A stretch of DNA of 10,347 nt from SAR324 cluster bacterium (lineage in GTDB: Bacteria > SAR324 > XYD2-FULL-50-16): positions 1 to 10,347 of the forward strand of contig NVSR01000074.1 of the NCBI GenBank assembly GCA_002401295.1, in the 5' to 3' direction. The position numbers were made by a program, and so were the translations under genes. Positions 1-6,098 of this stretch are shown here, piece after piece (position 1 is the stretch's first letter; every line of letters starts with the position of its first letter). Under the pieces are notes generated by a model. That model saw only the letters and a list, made by a program, of their open reading frames with translations. It did no database searches and was not told the DNA's origin.

Positions 1-53
1 GTAGGCGGCTGTTAACCGCCCTGTCGCAAGTTCGAATCTTGCTCGGGGAGCCA
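1..53 (+). tRNA. tRNA-Asn (GTT), 5' part missing
   Basis: This is the 3' part of a tRNA whose 5' end lies before the window. The 53 bases are identical to the matching part of the complete copy at 77-152. Visible parts are the anticodon stem GGCGG/CCGCC around loop CTGTTAA with anticodon GTT at 11-13, the T arm GCAAG/CTTGC around TTCGAAT, the 3' acceptor strand TCGGGGA, discriminator G and encoded CCA (51-53). GTT reads the Asn codons AAC and AAU. A 23-bp AT-rich spacer (54-76) separates it from the second copy, so both are probably processed from one transcript. Confidence 0.95.
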
Positions 54-76
54 ATTAAAAAAACACACCAGAATAT

Positions 77-152
77 TCCCCGATAACTCAGTTGGTAGAG
101 TAGGCGGCTGTTAACCGCCCTGTCGCAAGTTCGAATCTTGCTCGGGGAGCCA
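77..152 (+). tRNA. tRNA-Asn (GTT), complete
   Basis: A complete 76-nt tRNA with all four arms. The acceptor stem is TCCCCGA (77-83) with TCGGGGA (142-148). The D stem is ACTC/GAGT around AGTTGGTA. The anticodon stem is GGCGG/CCGCC with loop CTGTTAA and anticodon GTT at 110-112. The T stem is GCAAG/CTTGC around TTCGAAT. Discriminator G149 is followed by an encoded CCA (150-152). No stem contains a mismatch. It decodes asparagine and duplicates the partial copy 23 bp upstream. No clear intrinsic terminator follows; the downstream bases are A-rich rather than a hairpin with a T tract. No integrase or att-like repeat is seen beside it. Confidence 0.98.
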
Positions 153-277
153 TTTCCATGGCACCCATCCCACCTTAAAAAAAAACACCCCTTTTCATTT
201 CAAAAGACTTGTTTTATTGTGTCGGAAATTAATCCCCTTAAGCTAAAGTATTTAATAGTTATCAATATAGGTAAATT

Positions 278-601
278 ATGAGCTTATTGACACATCATTT
301 TTTTGTCTGCGTAAATGATAGACCTGCCGGACATCCCAAAGGAAGTTGCGTAGAAAAAGGCGCTGCCGCTATAGTAGACGCCATGAGACGGAAGGTGGAA
401 GAAAAGAATCTATGGGGAAAGGTCCAAGTAACAGGGACCGGCTGTCTTGGCCCCTGTCAGGCGGGTCCTGTGGTTGTAGTTTACCCTGAAGGGATTTGGT
501 ACCGTGTCCCCACCCCTGCTGATGTGGATGAAATTTTTGAGCAACATGTAGGACAGGGGAAACCGGTAGAGCGATTACAGTTCGATCCGGAAAGAATGTA
601 A
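278..601 (+). CDS. Thioredoxin-like [2Fe-2S] ferredoxin
   Basis: A 107-residue soluble protein that matches the small thioredoxin-fold (Shethna-type) [2Fe-2S] ferredoxins, one-electron carriers of the cytoplasm. Four cysteines have the expected layout: C11, C24 (in the stretch HPKGSC), then C56 and C60 in GTGCLGPCQAGP. The start of the chain (HHFFVC) and the PVVVVYPEG strand after the second cysteine pair are also typical. Length is normal for the single-domain form. An AGG at 269-271, six bases before the ATG, is a plausible ribosome binding site. The gene converges with the PilZ gene on the other strand, with only 10 bp between stop codons. The redox partner cannot be inferred from the neighbours. 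The family is clear; the physiological role is not. Confidence 0.9.
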   Translation: MSLLTHHFFVCVNDRPAGHPKGSCVEKGAAAIVDAMRRKVEEKNLWGKVQVTGTGCLGPCQAGPVVVVYPEGIWYRVPTPADVDEIFEQHVGQGKPVERLQFDPERM

Positions 602-611
602 CAGCCTCTGA

Positions 612-1106
612 TTAATCCATAATCATATGCCACAATTCCTCATCAACCAGATCGAGGAATTGACAACCAATCTTAAATTTCCCTTCCTCATCTGTCTGAA
701 TCGTTCGTTTCACTTCGATATCAAATCTCATTTCCAGAACTTCACCACTAGCGATATATTTTAAGGATGCTGTAATTTGCTGGTCTGAATCGAAAACCTG
801 ATCACTGATAAAACTAAGACCCCCCGCAGAATAGTCATTCAAGGGATAGCTGACTTCCCGTTCCCCCTCTAACAAATTGATAATACCATTGGCCTTATAC
901 CGCTTATGTTTACGGAATCTTTCGTAGTATTCCTCGCTATTGTCCTCAATCTCCACTTCTGGAGCAGCCAAGTCTAATGGTTCTTGGGCAGAAAGGGGGA
1001 AGTCTTCATCCAGGAAAGTGATGATTACTTCTGCATTTTCTTCCAGTTCCAAAGGTTCCATCAGTTGAATGGCGCCTTTGTCATAAATACCCTTGATGGA
1101 AAACAT
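612..1106 (-). CDS. DUF104-like / PilZ two-domain protein (c-di-GMP receptor)
   Basis: A 164-residue protein with two parts. Residues 1-35 (start MFSIKGIYDKGAIQLMEPLEL) resemble the small beta-barrel DUF104 / AF2212 antitoxin-like domain, whose usual pattern is an aromatic-x-x-G-x-x-x-P-L-x-P-L run. An acidic linker (about 36-60) follows. Residues 63-164 are a PilZ domain with both c-di-GMP motifs: RxxxR at R65-R69 and DxSxxG at D91-S93-G96. The protein should therefore be able to bind cyclic di-GMP. No toxin gene is adjacent, so the first domain is probably structural or protein-binding rather than part of a toxin-antitoxin pair. The start is supported by AGGAG on the minus strand (plus coordinates 1111-1115), four bases before the ATG. 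There is no signal peptide or membrane segment. PilZ call firm, DUF104 call moderate. Confidence 0.85.
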   Translation of the reverse strand: MFSIKGIYDKGAIQLMEPLELEENAEVIITFLDEDFPLSAQEPLDLAAPEVEIEDNSEEYYERFRKHKRYKANGIINLLEGEREVSYPLNDYSAGGLSFISDQVFDSDQQITASLKYIASGEVLEMRFDIEVKRTIQTDEEGKFKIGCQFLDLVDEELWHMIMD

Positions 1107-1126
1107 GGTGCTCCTATTTTGTTGGA

Positions 1127-1153
1127 AATTTAGAATATTCTTAATGATGTCAA
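1127..1153 (-). promoter_or_regulatory. Candidate promoter of the PilZ gene
   Basis: On the minus strand a perfect -35 hexamer TTGACA (plus 1148-1153) is followed after 15 bp by TAAATT (plus 1127-1132), a 4/6 match to TATAAT. This would start transcription near 1120, just ahead of the AGGAG site. The spacer is shorter than the ideal 17 bp, so the assignment is tentative. Confidence 0.35.
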
Positions 1154-1349
1154 TCTCAGAAGTCAGGCTTTTTTTTATTCTTTTCTTAAATAGCTAGAGA
1201 CGTCAAGTTTCCAAATTTGAATTAATGTTCCTCTTATTACTATCCGTATCACTCAATACTATTAAATCCCCCCTCTTGCCTTAATCAGTATAGAATATCC
1301 GGCTCGTCACTTCGCTCCTTAGTCCAACCTACTTGTGGGAGATATTTTT

Positions 1350-1366
1350 TTCTAAGTCCCTTAGAA
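1350..1366. repeat. Perfect inverted repeat, 7-bp arms
   Basis: TTCTAAG, spacer TCC, CTTAGAA. All seven positions pair, and the three-base spacer makes it equally plausible as a DNA dyad for a dimeric regulator or as a tight RNA hairpin. A T run precedes it on the plus strand, so it has the wrong polarity for an intrinsic terminator on either strand. Confidence 0.5.
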
Positions 1367-1550
1367 TGGAGACAGCCTGAGATTCTTCTGTTTTCAATTT
1401 ACTTACTCAAAAAAAACTACTAATTTGGGTTGAACGAACGTGGAAAAGCAAATACTGTCAACTACCCGTTCTGAAGGAAGCAATCTGTAGTCTCAAGTAA
1501 GTTTTGGGAATATAAAGGCTGTGTTTTGGTGACGGTTCCAGATAGTTTTC

Positions 1551-1577
1551 AGCCCTACTAGTCCTCAAAATAGGGCT
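1551..1577. repeat. Perfect inverted repeat, 7-bp arms, with a competing upstream arm
   Basis: AGCCCTA (1551-1557) pairs perfectly with TAGGGCT (1571-1577) across a 13-base loop. The bases CAGCC at 1550-1554 could instead pair with GGCTG at 1517-1521, so two alternative stems share one arm. No T tract follows, so it is not an ordinary terminator. Confidence 0.45.
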
Positions 1578-1646
1578 TGACGGAGGATTTTAAAAACAGT
1601 CCCAACTTTGGAAGAGGGTTAAGGTAAAACTCGCAAGACTCTGTAT

Positions 1647-1667
1647 GAAAGAAAGCTAATTTCTTTC
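1647..1667. repeat. Perfect inverted repeat, 8-bp arms
   Basis: GAAAGAAA (1647-1654), loop GCTAA, TTTCTTTC (1660-1667). It lies about 37 bp upstream of the -35 box of the DUF177-rpmF-plsX promoter, a common place for an activator site. On the plus strand it is followed by an A run rather than a T run, which argues against a terminator. Confidence 0.5.
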
Positions 1668-1704
1668 TAAAAAAAGAGTTTCTCAAAAGGATGCAGGTTG
1701 AGCG

Positions 1705-1734
1705 TTGACAGAAATTTTTTTTTGAACATATATT
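1705..1734 (+). promoter_or_regulatory. Strong sigma70-type promoter of the DUF177-rpmF-fab cluster
   Basis: A perfect -35 TTGACA (1705-1710) and a -10 TATATT (1729-1734, 5/6 match) are separated by 18 bp that include a long T run. Transcription would begin near 1741, leaving a leader of only about 11 bases before the ATG at 1752. This is the best promoter in the window and probably drives at least DUF177, rpmF and plsX. Confidence 0.65.
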
Positions 1735-1751
1735 CTGGTTTAACTTAAGTT

Positions 1752-2267
1752 ATGATCGTCCAGCTACATCAGATTGGAAAAGAAAAAAGCCAATTTGAGT
1801 TTACTTTAGGTGTTGAACAGTTTACCAAGCTTGAGAAGCATTTCGCTTCCAGCGACATGAAGTGTGACGCCCAATTCCAGCATAACATGGAAGACATCCT
1901 GTTGCGGGGACATTTTCAGGTGACCTTAGAAACCACCTGTGATTTTTGTCTTGCTCCCGCTACTTTAGCGATGAACGAAGAGTTTGAGCTGAAATTGATA
2001 ACGGAACAAGCCTTGTCTGAGCCCCAAGGTGATCTGGAAATCCCTCTGCACGGCATGGATACAGAGAACTTCGACGGACAGGAAATCGATTTGGGGAAAA
2101 TTTTCGAAGATCAATTGATCTTGGAATTGCCTCTATCGATCAAATGCAAGGATAACTGTAAAGGACTCTGTGCCGCCTGTGGTGTCAATCTGAACCTCGA
2201 CGAGTGCAAATGTAAAAGTGATCCCAAGGATCATCCTTTTGCGGTTCTTGGCCAATTGAAACTGTAG
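1752..2267 (+). CDS. yceD: DUF177 (YceD) family protein
   Basis: A 171-residue protein of the DUF177/YceD family, which is almost always encoded directly upstream of rpmF and is implicated in 23S rRNA/50S subunit maturation. The family's cysteine pattern is present: TTCDFC with C63 and C66, then C132, C136, C140, C143, C152 and C154 in the CKGLCAACGVNLN region, consistent with metal binding. The C-terminus HPFAVLGQLKL fits the conserved DP-F-x-x-L ending. An in-frame TAA at 1746-1748 lies two codons before the ATG, so no longer start exists. No Shine-Dalgarno is visible, and the predicted transcript leader is very short. The molecular function is inferred from family and position only. Confidence 0.88.
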   Translation: MIVQLHQIGKEKSQFEFTLGVEQFTKLEKHFASSDMKCDAQFQHNMEDILLRGHFQVTLETTCDFCLAPATLAMNEEFELKLITEQALSEPQGDLEIPLHGMDTENFDGQEIDLGKIFEDQLILELPLSIKCKDNCKGLCAACGVNLNLDECKCKSDPKDHPFAVLGQLKL

Positions 2268-2328
2268 TTTCTTACAGGCTGGTTCGATAAATAGAAAACC
2301 ATTAACAATTTAAGTCAACGGAGATACG

Positions 2329-2508
2329 GTGGCCGTACCTACTAGAAGAACTTCAAAAAGTGTTACAAAACAACGACGAACTCATATTAAACTGGCAAAA
2401 GTTAATTTGATTTCTTGTTCTAATTGTCAAGAGCTCATCCTGCCTCATCGAGTCTGCTCCAAGTGTGGTCACATTCATGGCAAACAAGTAATTTCTGTTG
2501 ATGAATAA
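2329..2508 (+). CDS. rpmF: 50S ribosomal protein L32 (GTG start)
   Basis: A 59-residue protein that starts at GTG and reads MAVPTRRTSKS, the classic L32 N-terminus, with a second basic block KQRRTH. Four cysteines C30, C33, C43 and C46 (CSNC and CSKC) form the zinc ribbon, so this is the zinc-binding form of L32. A ribosome binding site GGAG (2320-2323) sits five bases before the GTG. The gene lies 61 bp after DUF177 and 48 bp before plsX, the conserved yceD-rpmF-plsX order. Reading from GTG is required, because no ATG in this frame would keep the family's conserved N-terminus. Confidence 0.96.
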   Translation: MAVPTRRTSKSVTKQRRTHIKLAKVNLISCSNCQELILPHRVCSKCGHIHGKQVISVDE

Positions 2509-2556
2509 GCAGAAATGCCCCTTCCAACCGATCTTGCGTAACATCTCTGAATAAAT

Positions 2557-3576
2557 ATGGCGATAGCAGTTGATGTGATGGGAGGGGACTTATATCCCCA
2601 AAATCCCATCCATGGAGCAATAAAAGCTGTAAACGAGAAGAATATTGATGTCGTACTTGTCGGAGATGAGTCTTGCATCAAAAAAGAGCTGGATAGGCAT
2701 AGTTTTGACAGTAAAAAGGTCGAGATCGTTCATGCCACTCAAGTGATTGCGATGGACGAGCCCATTGCTTCCGCAATGCGGAGCAAGCGGGATTCTTCCA
2801 TGCGCGTCTGCTTCAATCTTCATAAAAAGAAAGAGGTGAGTGGTGTGGTGAGTGCTGGCAGCTCCGGAGCAATGCTGGCGATTGGTCGTTTTGTCTTAAA
2901 GACGATCCCTGGAATCGATCGACCTTGCATTAGTGCACTGCTGCCGTCGATAAAGGATAAAAAAGTCCTACTTGTCGATGCTGGCGCCAATATGGACTGC
3001 TCTCCTCAAAATCTCTTCCAATTCGCCATTTTAGGGGACGTGTACATGCGACATATCCTCTCAGTGGAAAATCCCGCAATCGGTTTGTTAAATATTGGTT
3101 CGGAAGAAGGGAAAGGGGATGAACGTTCAAAACATGCTTACAGCCTGTTGAAAGACTCTTCCTTGAACTTTACAGGCAACATTGAAGGCAAGGATTTCTT
3201 TAAGGGGAATTCTGATGTAGTGGTGACTGACGGCTTTGCAGGCAATGTTCTGCTCAAGTCGGTACAAGGTGCCGCATCCTATATCAAAGCTGTCCTTGAA
3301 GAAGAAATTAAGCGCTCTAAACGCAGCCTGCTGGGTGCCCTACTAATGAAACCGGCTTTCCGAGGCTTGAAAAAGCGGTCGGATTATGCTGAATTTGGCG
3401 GTGCCCCTCTACTTGGCTTACGTGGCAATGCCATTGTTTGTCATGGTGGTTCCAATCCGGAAGCTTTACTCTTTGGGATTAATTTTGCCCATTGGGCGGC
3501 TGAAGCCCATTTGGTAGAGCGAATGGAAGAAAAAATATTGGAATTCCAAGATACTCTGTCCCGCATCCAGGGGTAA
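2557..3576 (+). CDS. plsX: Phosphate acyltransferase PlsX
   Basis: A 339-residue protein, normal for PlsX, which converts acyl-ACP and phosphate to acyl-phosphate, the acyl donor for PlsY in phospholipid synthesis; it is a peripheral membrane enzyme. Conserved blocks appear in order: DVMGGD (6-11; usually DAMGGD), SAGSSGAML (99-107), LLVDAGANMDC (138-148), GLLNIGSEEGKG (176-187), DGFAGNVLLK (225-234), GGAPLLGLRG (281-290) and HGGSNPEA (296-303). The ATG is fixed by an in-frame TGA at 2548-2550, and no Shine-Dalgarno is seen. It follows rpmF by 48 bp and precedes fabG directly, where fabH and fabD are more commonly found. The identification is secure. Confidence 0.97.
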   Translation: MAIAVDVMGGDLYPQNPIHGAIKAVNEKNIDVVLVGDESCIKKELDRHSFDSKKVEIVHATQVIAMDEPIASAMRSKRDSSMRVCFNLHKKKEVSGVVSAGSSGAMLAIGRFVLKTIPGIDRPCISALLPSIKDKKVLLVDAGANMDCSPQNLFQFAILGDVYMRHILSVENPAIGLLNIGSEEGKGDERSKHAYSLLKDSSLNFTGNIEGKDFFKGNSDVVVTDGFAGNVLLKSVQGAASYIKAVLEEEIKRSKRSLLGALLMKPAFRGLKKRSDYAEFGGAPLLGLRGNAIVCHGGSNPEALLFGINFAHWAAEAHLVERMEEKILEFQDTLSRIQG

Positions 3577-3621
3577 TGGTCAACGTTGGCCCTAATGGTG
3601 AAAACTGATACAGATACAAAT

Positions 3622-4362
3622 ATGATTGATCTAAAAGGAAGCATCGCTTTGGTTACAGGAGGTACCCGAGGTATTGGTAAGGCGATTGTACTCAGCTTGG
3701 CGAAAGCTGGCGCCACAGTTTGTTTTACCGGCCGTTCTCCCGAGCCAGCAGCGACGCTGGAAGCAGAACTGAAAAGCTTAGGAGCGGAAGGCCGATTTTT
3801 TCAAGGTGACATCGCTGACTTTGAGCAATCTCAGGAAATGGTGAAATCTATTGTCAAAGAATTTGGCAAGATTGATATTCTGGTGAACAATGCGGGCATT
3901 ACTCGCGATATGTTGTTCATGAAGATGAAGCCGGCAGATTGGGACCAAGTGATCAATACCAACCTGACGGGTATGTTCAATACCTGTAAGGCTGTCGTTC
4001 GCCCCATGATGAAAAAACGTTATGGCCGAATCATTAATATTAGTTCTGTTGTTGGTTTTACTGGTAACCCCGGGCAAACAAATTATGCCGCTAGCAAAGC
4101 AGGTATGATTGGCTTCAGCAAATCCTTTGCCAAGGAAGTTGCTTCACGGAACATTACCTGTAATGTGATCGCTCCCGGTTTTATTGCCACGGAAATGACC
4201 GATGCTATTCCGGAGGCGGAGCGGGAAAAGCTCAATGCAACAATCCCAATGCAGCGCATGGGAACTGTAGATGACATTGCTAATGGAGTGCTCTTTCTAG
4301 CCTCTTCCATGGCAAGTTATGTGACAGGAACGACTCTACACATTAACGGTGGAATGTACTAA
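3622..4362 (+). CDS. fabG: 3-oxoacyl-ACP reductase FabG
   Basis: An SDR-family enzyme that reduces 3-oxoacyl-ACP to 3-hydroxyacyl-ACP with NADPH in fatty acid elongation. Numbered from the ATG at 3622 (246 residues): TGGTRGIG cofactor motif (12-19), NNAG (89-92), N114, catalytic S142, Y155 and K159 (YAASK), and the PGFIATEMT segment. These lie four residues from the E. coli FabG positions, which is why this start is preferred. Longer in-frame starts exist at ATG 3595 and TTG 3586, adding residues unlike the family. None of the three has a clear Shine-Dalgarno, so the start is uncertain although the function is not. The TGGTRGIG form, rather than TGASRGIG, is an ordinary variant. Confidence 0.95.
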   Translation: MIDLKGSIALVTGGTRGIGKAIVLSLAKAGATVCFTGRSPEPAATLEAELKSLGAEGRFFQGDIADFEQSQEMVKSIVKEFGKIDILVNNAGITRDMLFMKMKPADWDQVINTNLTGMFNTCKAVVRPMMKKRYGRIINISSVVGFTGNPGQTNYAASKAGMIGFSKSFAKEVASRNITCNVIAPGFIATEMTDAIPEAEREKLNATIPMQRMGTVDDIANGVLFLASSMASYVTGTTLHINGGMY

Positions 4363-4386
4363 AGCATTGCCTCAAAACCGTTAACG

Positions 4387-4411
4387 GGGAGTTCATTTAC
4401 AGCTCCCTTTT
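4387..4411 (+). terminator. Weak terminator or attenuator hairpin between fabG and acpP
   Basis: GGGAGT (4387-4392) pairs with GCTCCC (4402-4407), including one T-G wobble, around a 9-base loop, and TTTT follows at 4408-4411. The stem is short and the T tract brief, so partial termination or a 3' end that protects upstream mRNA is more likely than full termination. A weak promoter-like pair downstream (TTTACC at 4448-4453, TACATA at 4470-4475, 16-bp spacer) could restart transcription for acpP. Confidence 0.4.
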
Positions 4412-4490
4412 CGGAACCCCAGGGATTTTCCTCCTGCAGGGACCATTTTTACCTTAAAAACTAAAACGTTACATATATCGGAGAGTTGTC

Positions 4491-4733
4491 ATGACTAACG
4501 AAGAAATTGCAGACAAAGTAAAAGCCATCATCGTGGAACAATTGGGTGTAGAAGCAGCTGATGTTGTTGCTTCTTCTAACTTCATTGATGACCTGGGCGC
4601 TGATTCTTTAGATACCGTTGAGCTAGTAATGGCCTTCGAAGAAGAGTTTGACCTGGAAATTCCAGATGAAGAAGCTGAAAACATCACTACAGTAGAAAGT
4701 GCAGTTAAGCACATTGCTGCTGCGTTGAGCTAA
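4491..4733 (+). CDS. acpP: Acyl carrier protein
   Basis: An 80-residue, strongly acidic protein that carries growing acyl chains as thioesters on a 4'-phosphopantetheine arm in the cytoplasm. The attachment site is S39 in the motif GADSLD. The helix II sequence TVELVMAFEEEF and the later IPDEEAENITTV segment are typical of AcpP. A good ribosome binding site GGAGAG (4480-4485) lies five bases before the ATG, stronger than those of the neighbouring fab genes and in line with the high expression usual for this protein. Hairpins lie on both sides of the gene (4387-4411 and 4742-4788), so its transcript may be processed or controlled separately from fabG and fabF. Confidence 0.98.
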   Translation: MTNEEIADKVKAIIVEQLGVEAADVVASSNFIDDLGADSLDTVELVMAFEEEFDLEIPDEEAENITTVESAVKHIAAALS

Positions 4734-4741
4734 TTCGGAAA

Positions 4742-4788
4742 GCGGAAACAAGATTCAGACTTCTTAGTCACTGCTGAACTGGTTCCGC
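4742..4788 (+). promoter_or_regulatory. Nested hairpin between acpP and fabF
   Basis: The outer stem is GCGGAA (4742-4747) with TTCCGC (4783-4788). The inner stem is TTCA (4754-4757) with TGAA (4775-4778), continued by GACT (4758-4761) with AGTC (4766-4769), closing on loop TCTT, with a 5-base bulge at 4770-4774. It begins eight bases after the acpP stop codon and has no T tract. It may act as a 3' stabiliser or processing site for acpP mRNA rather than a terminator. Confidence 0.4.
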
Positions 4789-4827
4789 AAACACTCAGTA
4801 ATCTTTAAACCGGAAAAACATTTGGTT

Positions 4828-6060
4828 ATGAGAAAGCGAATTGTTGTGACCGGACTTGGAACAGTCAGTCCACTCGGAAACAATGTAGAAACAACTTGGA
4901 AAGGAATCGCTGCCGGTCAAAGTGGCATTGCGGAAATCACCAAGTTTGACGCTACAAACTATACGACCCGAATCGCAGGCGAAATCAAGGGCTTCAATCC
5001 TCTTGATTTCATTGCGAAAAAGGAATTAAAAAAAATGGATACCTTCATTCATTATGCGGTTGCCGCAGTGGATGAGGCCATGAAAGATGCCGATCTTGAA
5101 ATTACTGATGAGTTAGGTTACGAAACAGGCGTTTCCATTGGTGTTGGTATTGGTGGTTTACCCAATATCCAGAAACAGAGCTATATCATTCAGGATCGAG
5201 GACCATCCCGTGTGACCCCGTTTTTTATTCCCATGACCATTAGTAATATGGCTTCGGGAACAGTCTCCATTATGTGGGGCGCCAAGGGTTATAACGCCAC
5301 GACCATCTCAGCCTGTTCTTCATCGAATCACTCCATTGGTGACGCGGCGCGAATTATTGAGCGTGGCGATGCGAAAGTGATGATTACAGGAGGAACGGAA
5401 GCTTCCATTTGCCCACTGGCAATTGCCGGATTTGGCGCGATGAAAGCTCTTTCACGACGAAACGATGAGCCCCAAAAGGCCAGCCGTCCTTACGACCAAG
5501 GTCGTGATGGCTTCGTTTTTAGTGAAGGCTGTGGCATCCTCATCCTGGAAGAGTATGAATTTGCTAAAGCCAGAGGTGCAAAAATCTACGGTGAGTTGAT
5601 TGGTTATGGCTTCAGTGCTGATGCCCATCACATTACGACCCCCACTGAAGACGGACCACGCCGGGCTATGGCAATGGCTATTAAGGACGCAGGGATTGAA
5701 GGACATGAGTTGGATTATATTAATGCTCACGGAACTTCCACACTTGCAGGTGACTTGAATGAACTGAAAGCCATCAAAAAGGTTGTAGGGGATGAGGGTG
5801 TGCGGAGATTATCAGTCAGCGCAACCAAATCTATGACAGGACACTTGCTGGGTGCCGCTGGTGGACTCGAGGCTGTGATTACTCTCAAGGCGATGGAGAA
5901 AAGTCTAATACCTCCAACCATCAACAATGAGAATTTGGATCCTGAATGTGAACTGGATATCACTCCCAATGTAGCCAAACAAAAAGATGTAAATCTGGCT
6001 ATGAGTAACTCCTTCGGTTTTGGTGGTACCAACGCCTCTTTGGTATTTAGAAAAATCTAA
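4828..6060 (+). CDS. fabF: 3-oxoacyl-ACP synthase II (FabF)
   Basis: A 410-residue condensing enzyme that joins malonyl-ACP to acyl-ACP in fatty acid elongation. From the ATG at 4828 the chain starts MRKRIVVTGLGTVSPLG, as FabF proteins do. The Cys-His-His triad is present: C163 in SACSSSNHSIG, H301 in NAHGTST and H339 in TGHLLGAAGG. The C-terminal SFGFGGTN loop is intact. A TTG two codons upstream (4822) is a possible alternative start, but the ATG matches the family N-terminus. No strong Shine-Dalgarno is present. The gene is 94 bp after acpP and 15 bp before yggS. Length and catalytic residues argue for a working enzyme. Confidence 0.97.
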   Translation: MRKRIVVTGLGTVSPLGNNVETTWKGIAAGQSGIAEITKFDATNYTTRIAGEIKGFNPLDFIAKKELKKMDTFIHYAVAAVDEAMKDADLEITDELGYETGVSIGVGIGGLPNIQKQSYIIQDRGPSRVTPFFIPMTISNMASGTVSIMWGAKGYNATTISACSSSNHSIGDAARIIERGDAKVMITGGTEASICPLAIAGFGAMKALSRRNDEPQKASRPYDQGRDGFVFSEGCGILILEEYEFAKARGAKIYGELIGYGFSADAHHITTPTEDGPRRAMAMAIKDAGIEGHELDYINAHGTSTLAGDLNELKAIKKVVGDEGVRRLSVSATKSMTGHLLGAAGGLEAVITLKAMEKSLIPPTINNENLDPECELDITPNVAKQKDVNLAMSNSFGFGGTNASLVFRKI

Positions 6061-6067
6061 TCAGGAA

Positions 6068-6098
6068 AGCCTTTCATGGAAACAATCACAGAAAGGCT
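6068..6098 (+). promoter_or_regulatory. Inverted repeat enclosing the yggS start codon
   Basis: AGCCTTTC (6068-6075) pairs perfectly with GAAAGGCT (6091-6098). The 15-base loop begins with the ATG at 6076. The ribosome binding site AGGAAAG (6063-6069) overlaps the first two bases of the stem. In the mRNA this could hide or present the initiation region. It may be chance, since the right arm is also coding. Confidence 0.4.

Larger units (their letters stand above)
1154..1704. other. Long intergenic region without a credible gene
   Basis: No reading frame with family resemblance, a ribosome binding site and reasonable length is visible on either strand. The stretch is AT-rich with many homopolymer T and A runs. 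It lies between the divergent PilZ and DUF177 genes, so both promoters face outward from it. It contains three perfect inverted repeats, listed separately, and a shorter palindrome CAAATTTG at 1212-1219. It could hold regulatory sites or an unrecognised small RNA. I recognise no known RNA family in it. Confidence 0.6.

Noticed and set aside
190..205. CTTTT/AAAAG hairpin downstream of the tRNA genes
   Set aside because: Only five weak A-T-rich pairs and no following T tract; not convincing as a terminator.
77..300. tRNA-associated integrated element
   Set aside because: No integrase, no repeated tRNA 3' end other than the neighbouring intact tRNA copy, and the following genes are ordinary.
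609..625. TGATTA/TAATCA hairpin between the convergent ferredoxin and PilZ genes
   Set aside because: It overlaps the end of the PilZ coding region, is AT-only apart from two pairs and lacks T tracts, so a bidirectional terminator is not supported.
612..1106. Toxin-antitoxin pair suggested by the DUF104-like domain
   Set aside because: No PIN, RelE or other toxin gene is adjacent, and the protein carries a full PilZ domain.
1321..1350. CTCC/GGAG pairing followed by a T run
   Set aside because: Only four pairs across a loop of about 19 bases; too weak for an intrinsic terminator.
1429..1457. TTGAAC ... TACTGT promoter-like pair, 17-bp spacer
   Set aside because: The -35 matches 4/6 and the -10 only 3/6; expected by chance in AT-rich DNA.
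3586..3621. N-terminal extension of FabG from TTG 3586 or ATG 3595
   Set aside because: The extra residues are unlike the family and have no ribosome binding site; the ATG at 3622 gives the expected length and motif spacing.
5727..6032. Long open frame on the minus strand opposite fabF
   Set aside because: It lies wholly inside fabF, has no recognisable motif or ribosome binding site, and is a shadow of the coding strand.
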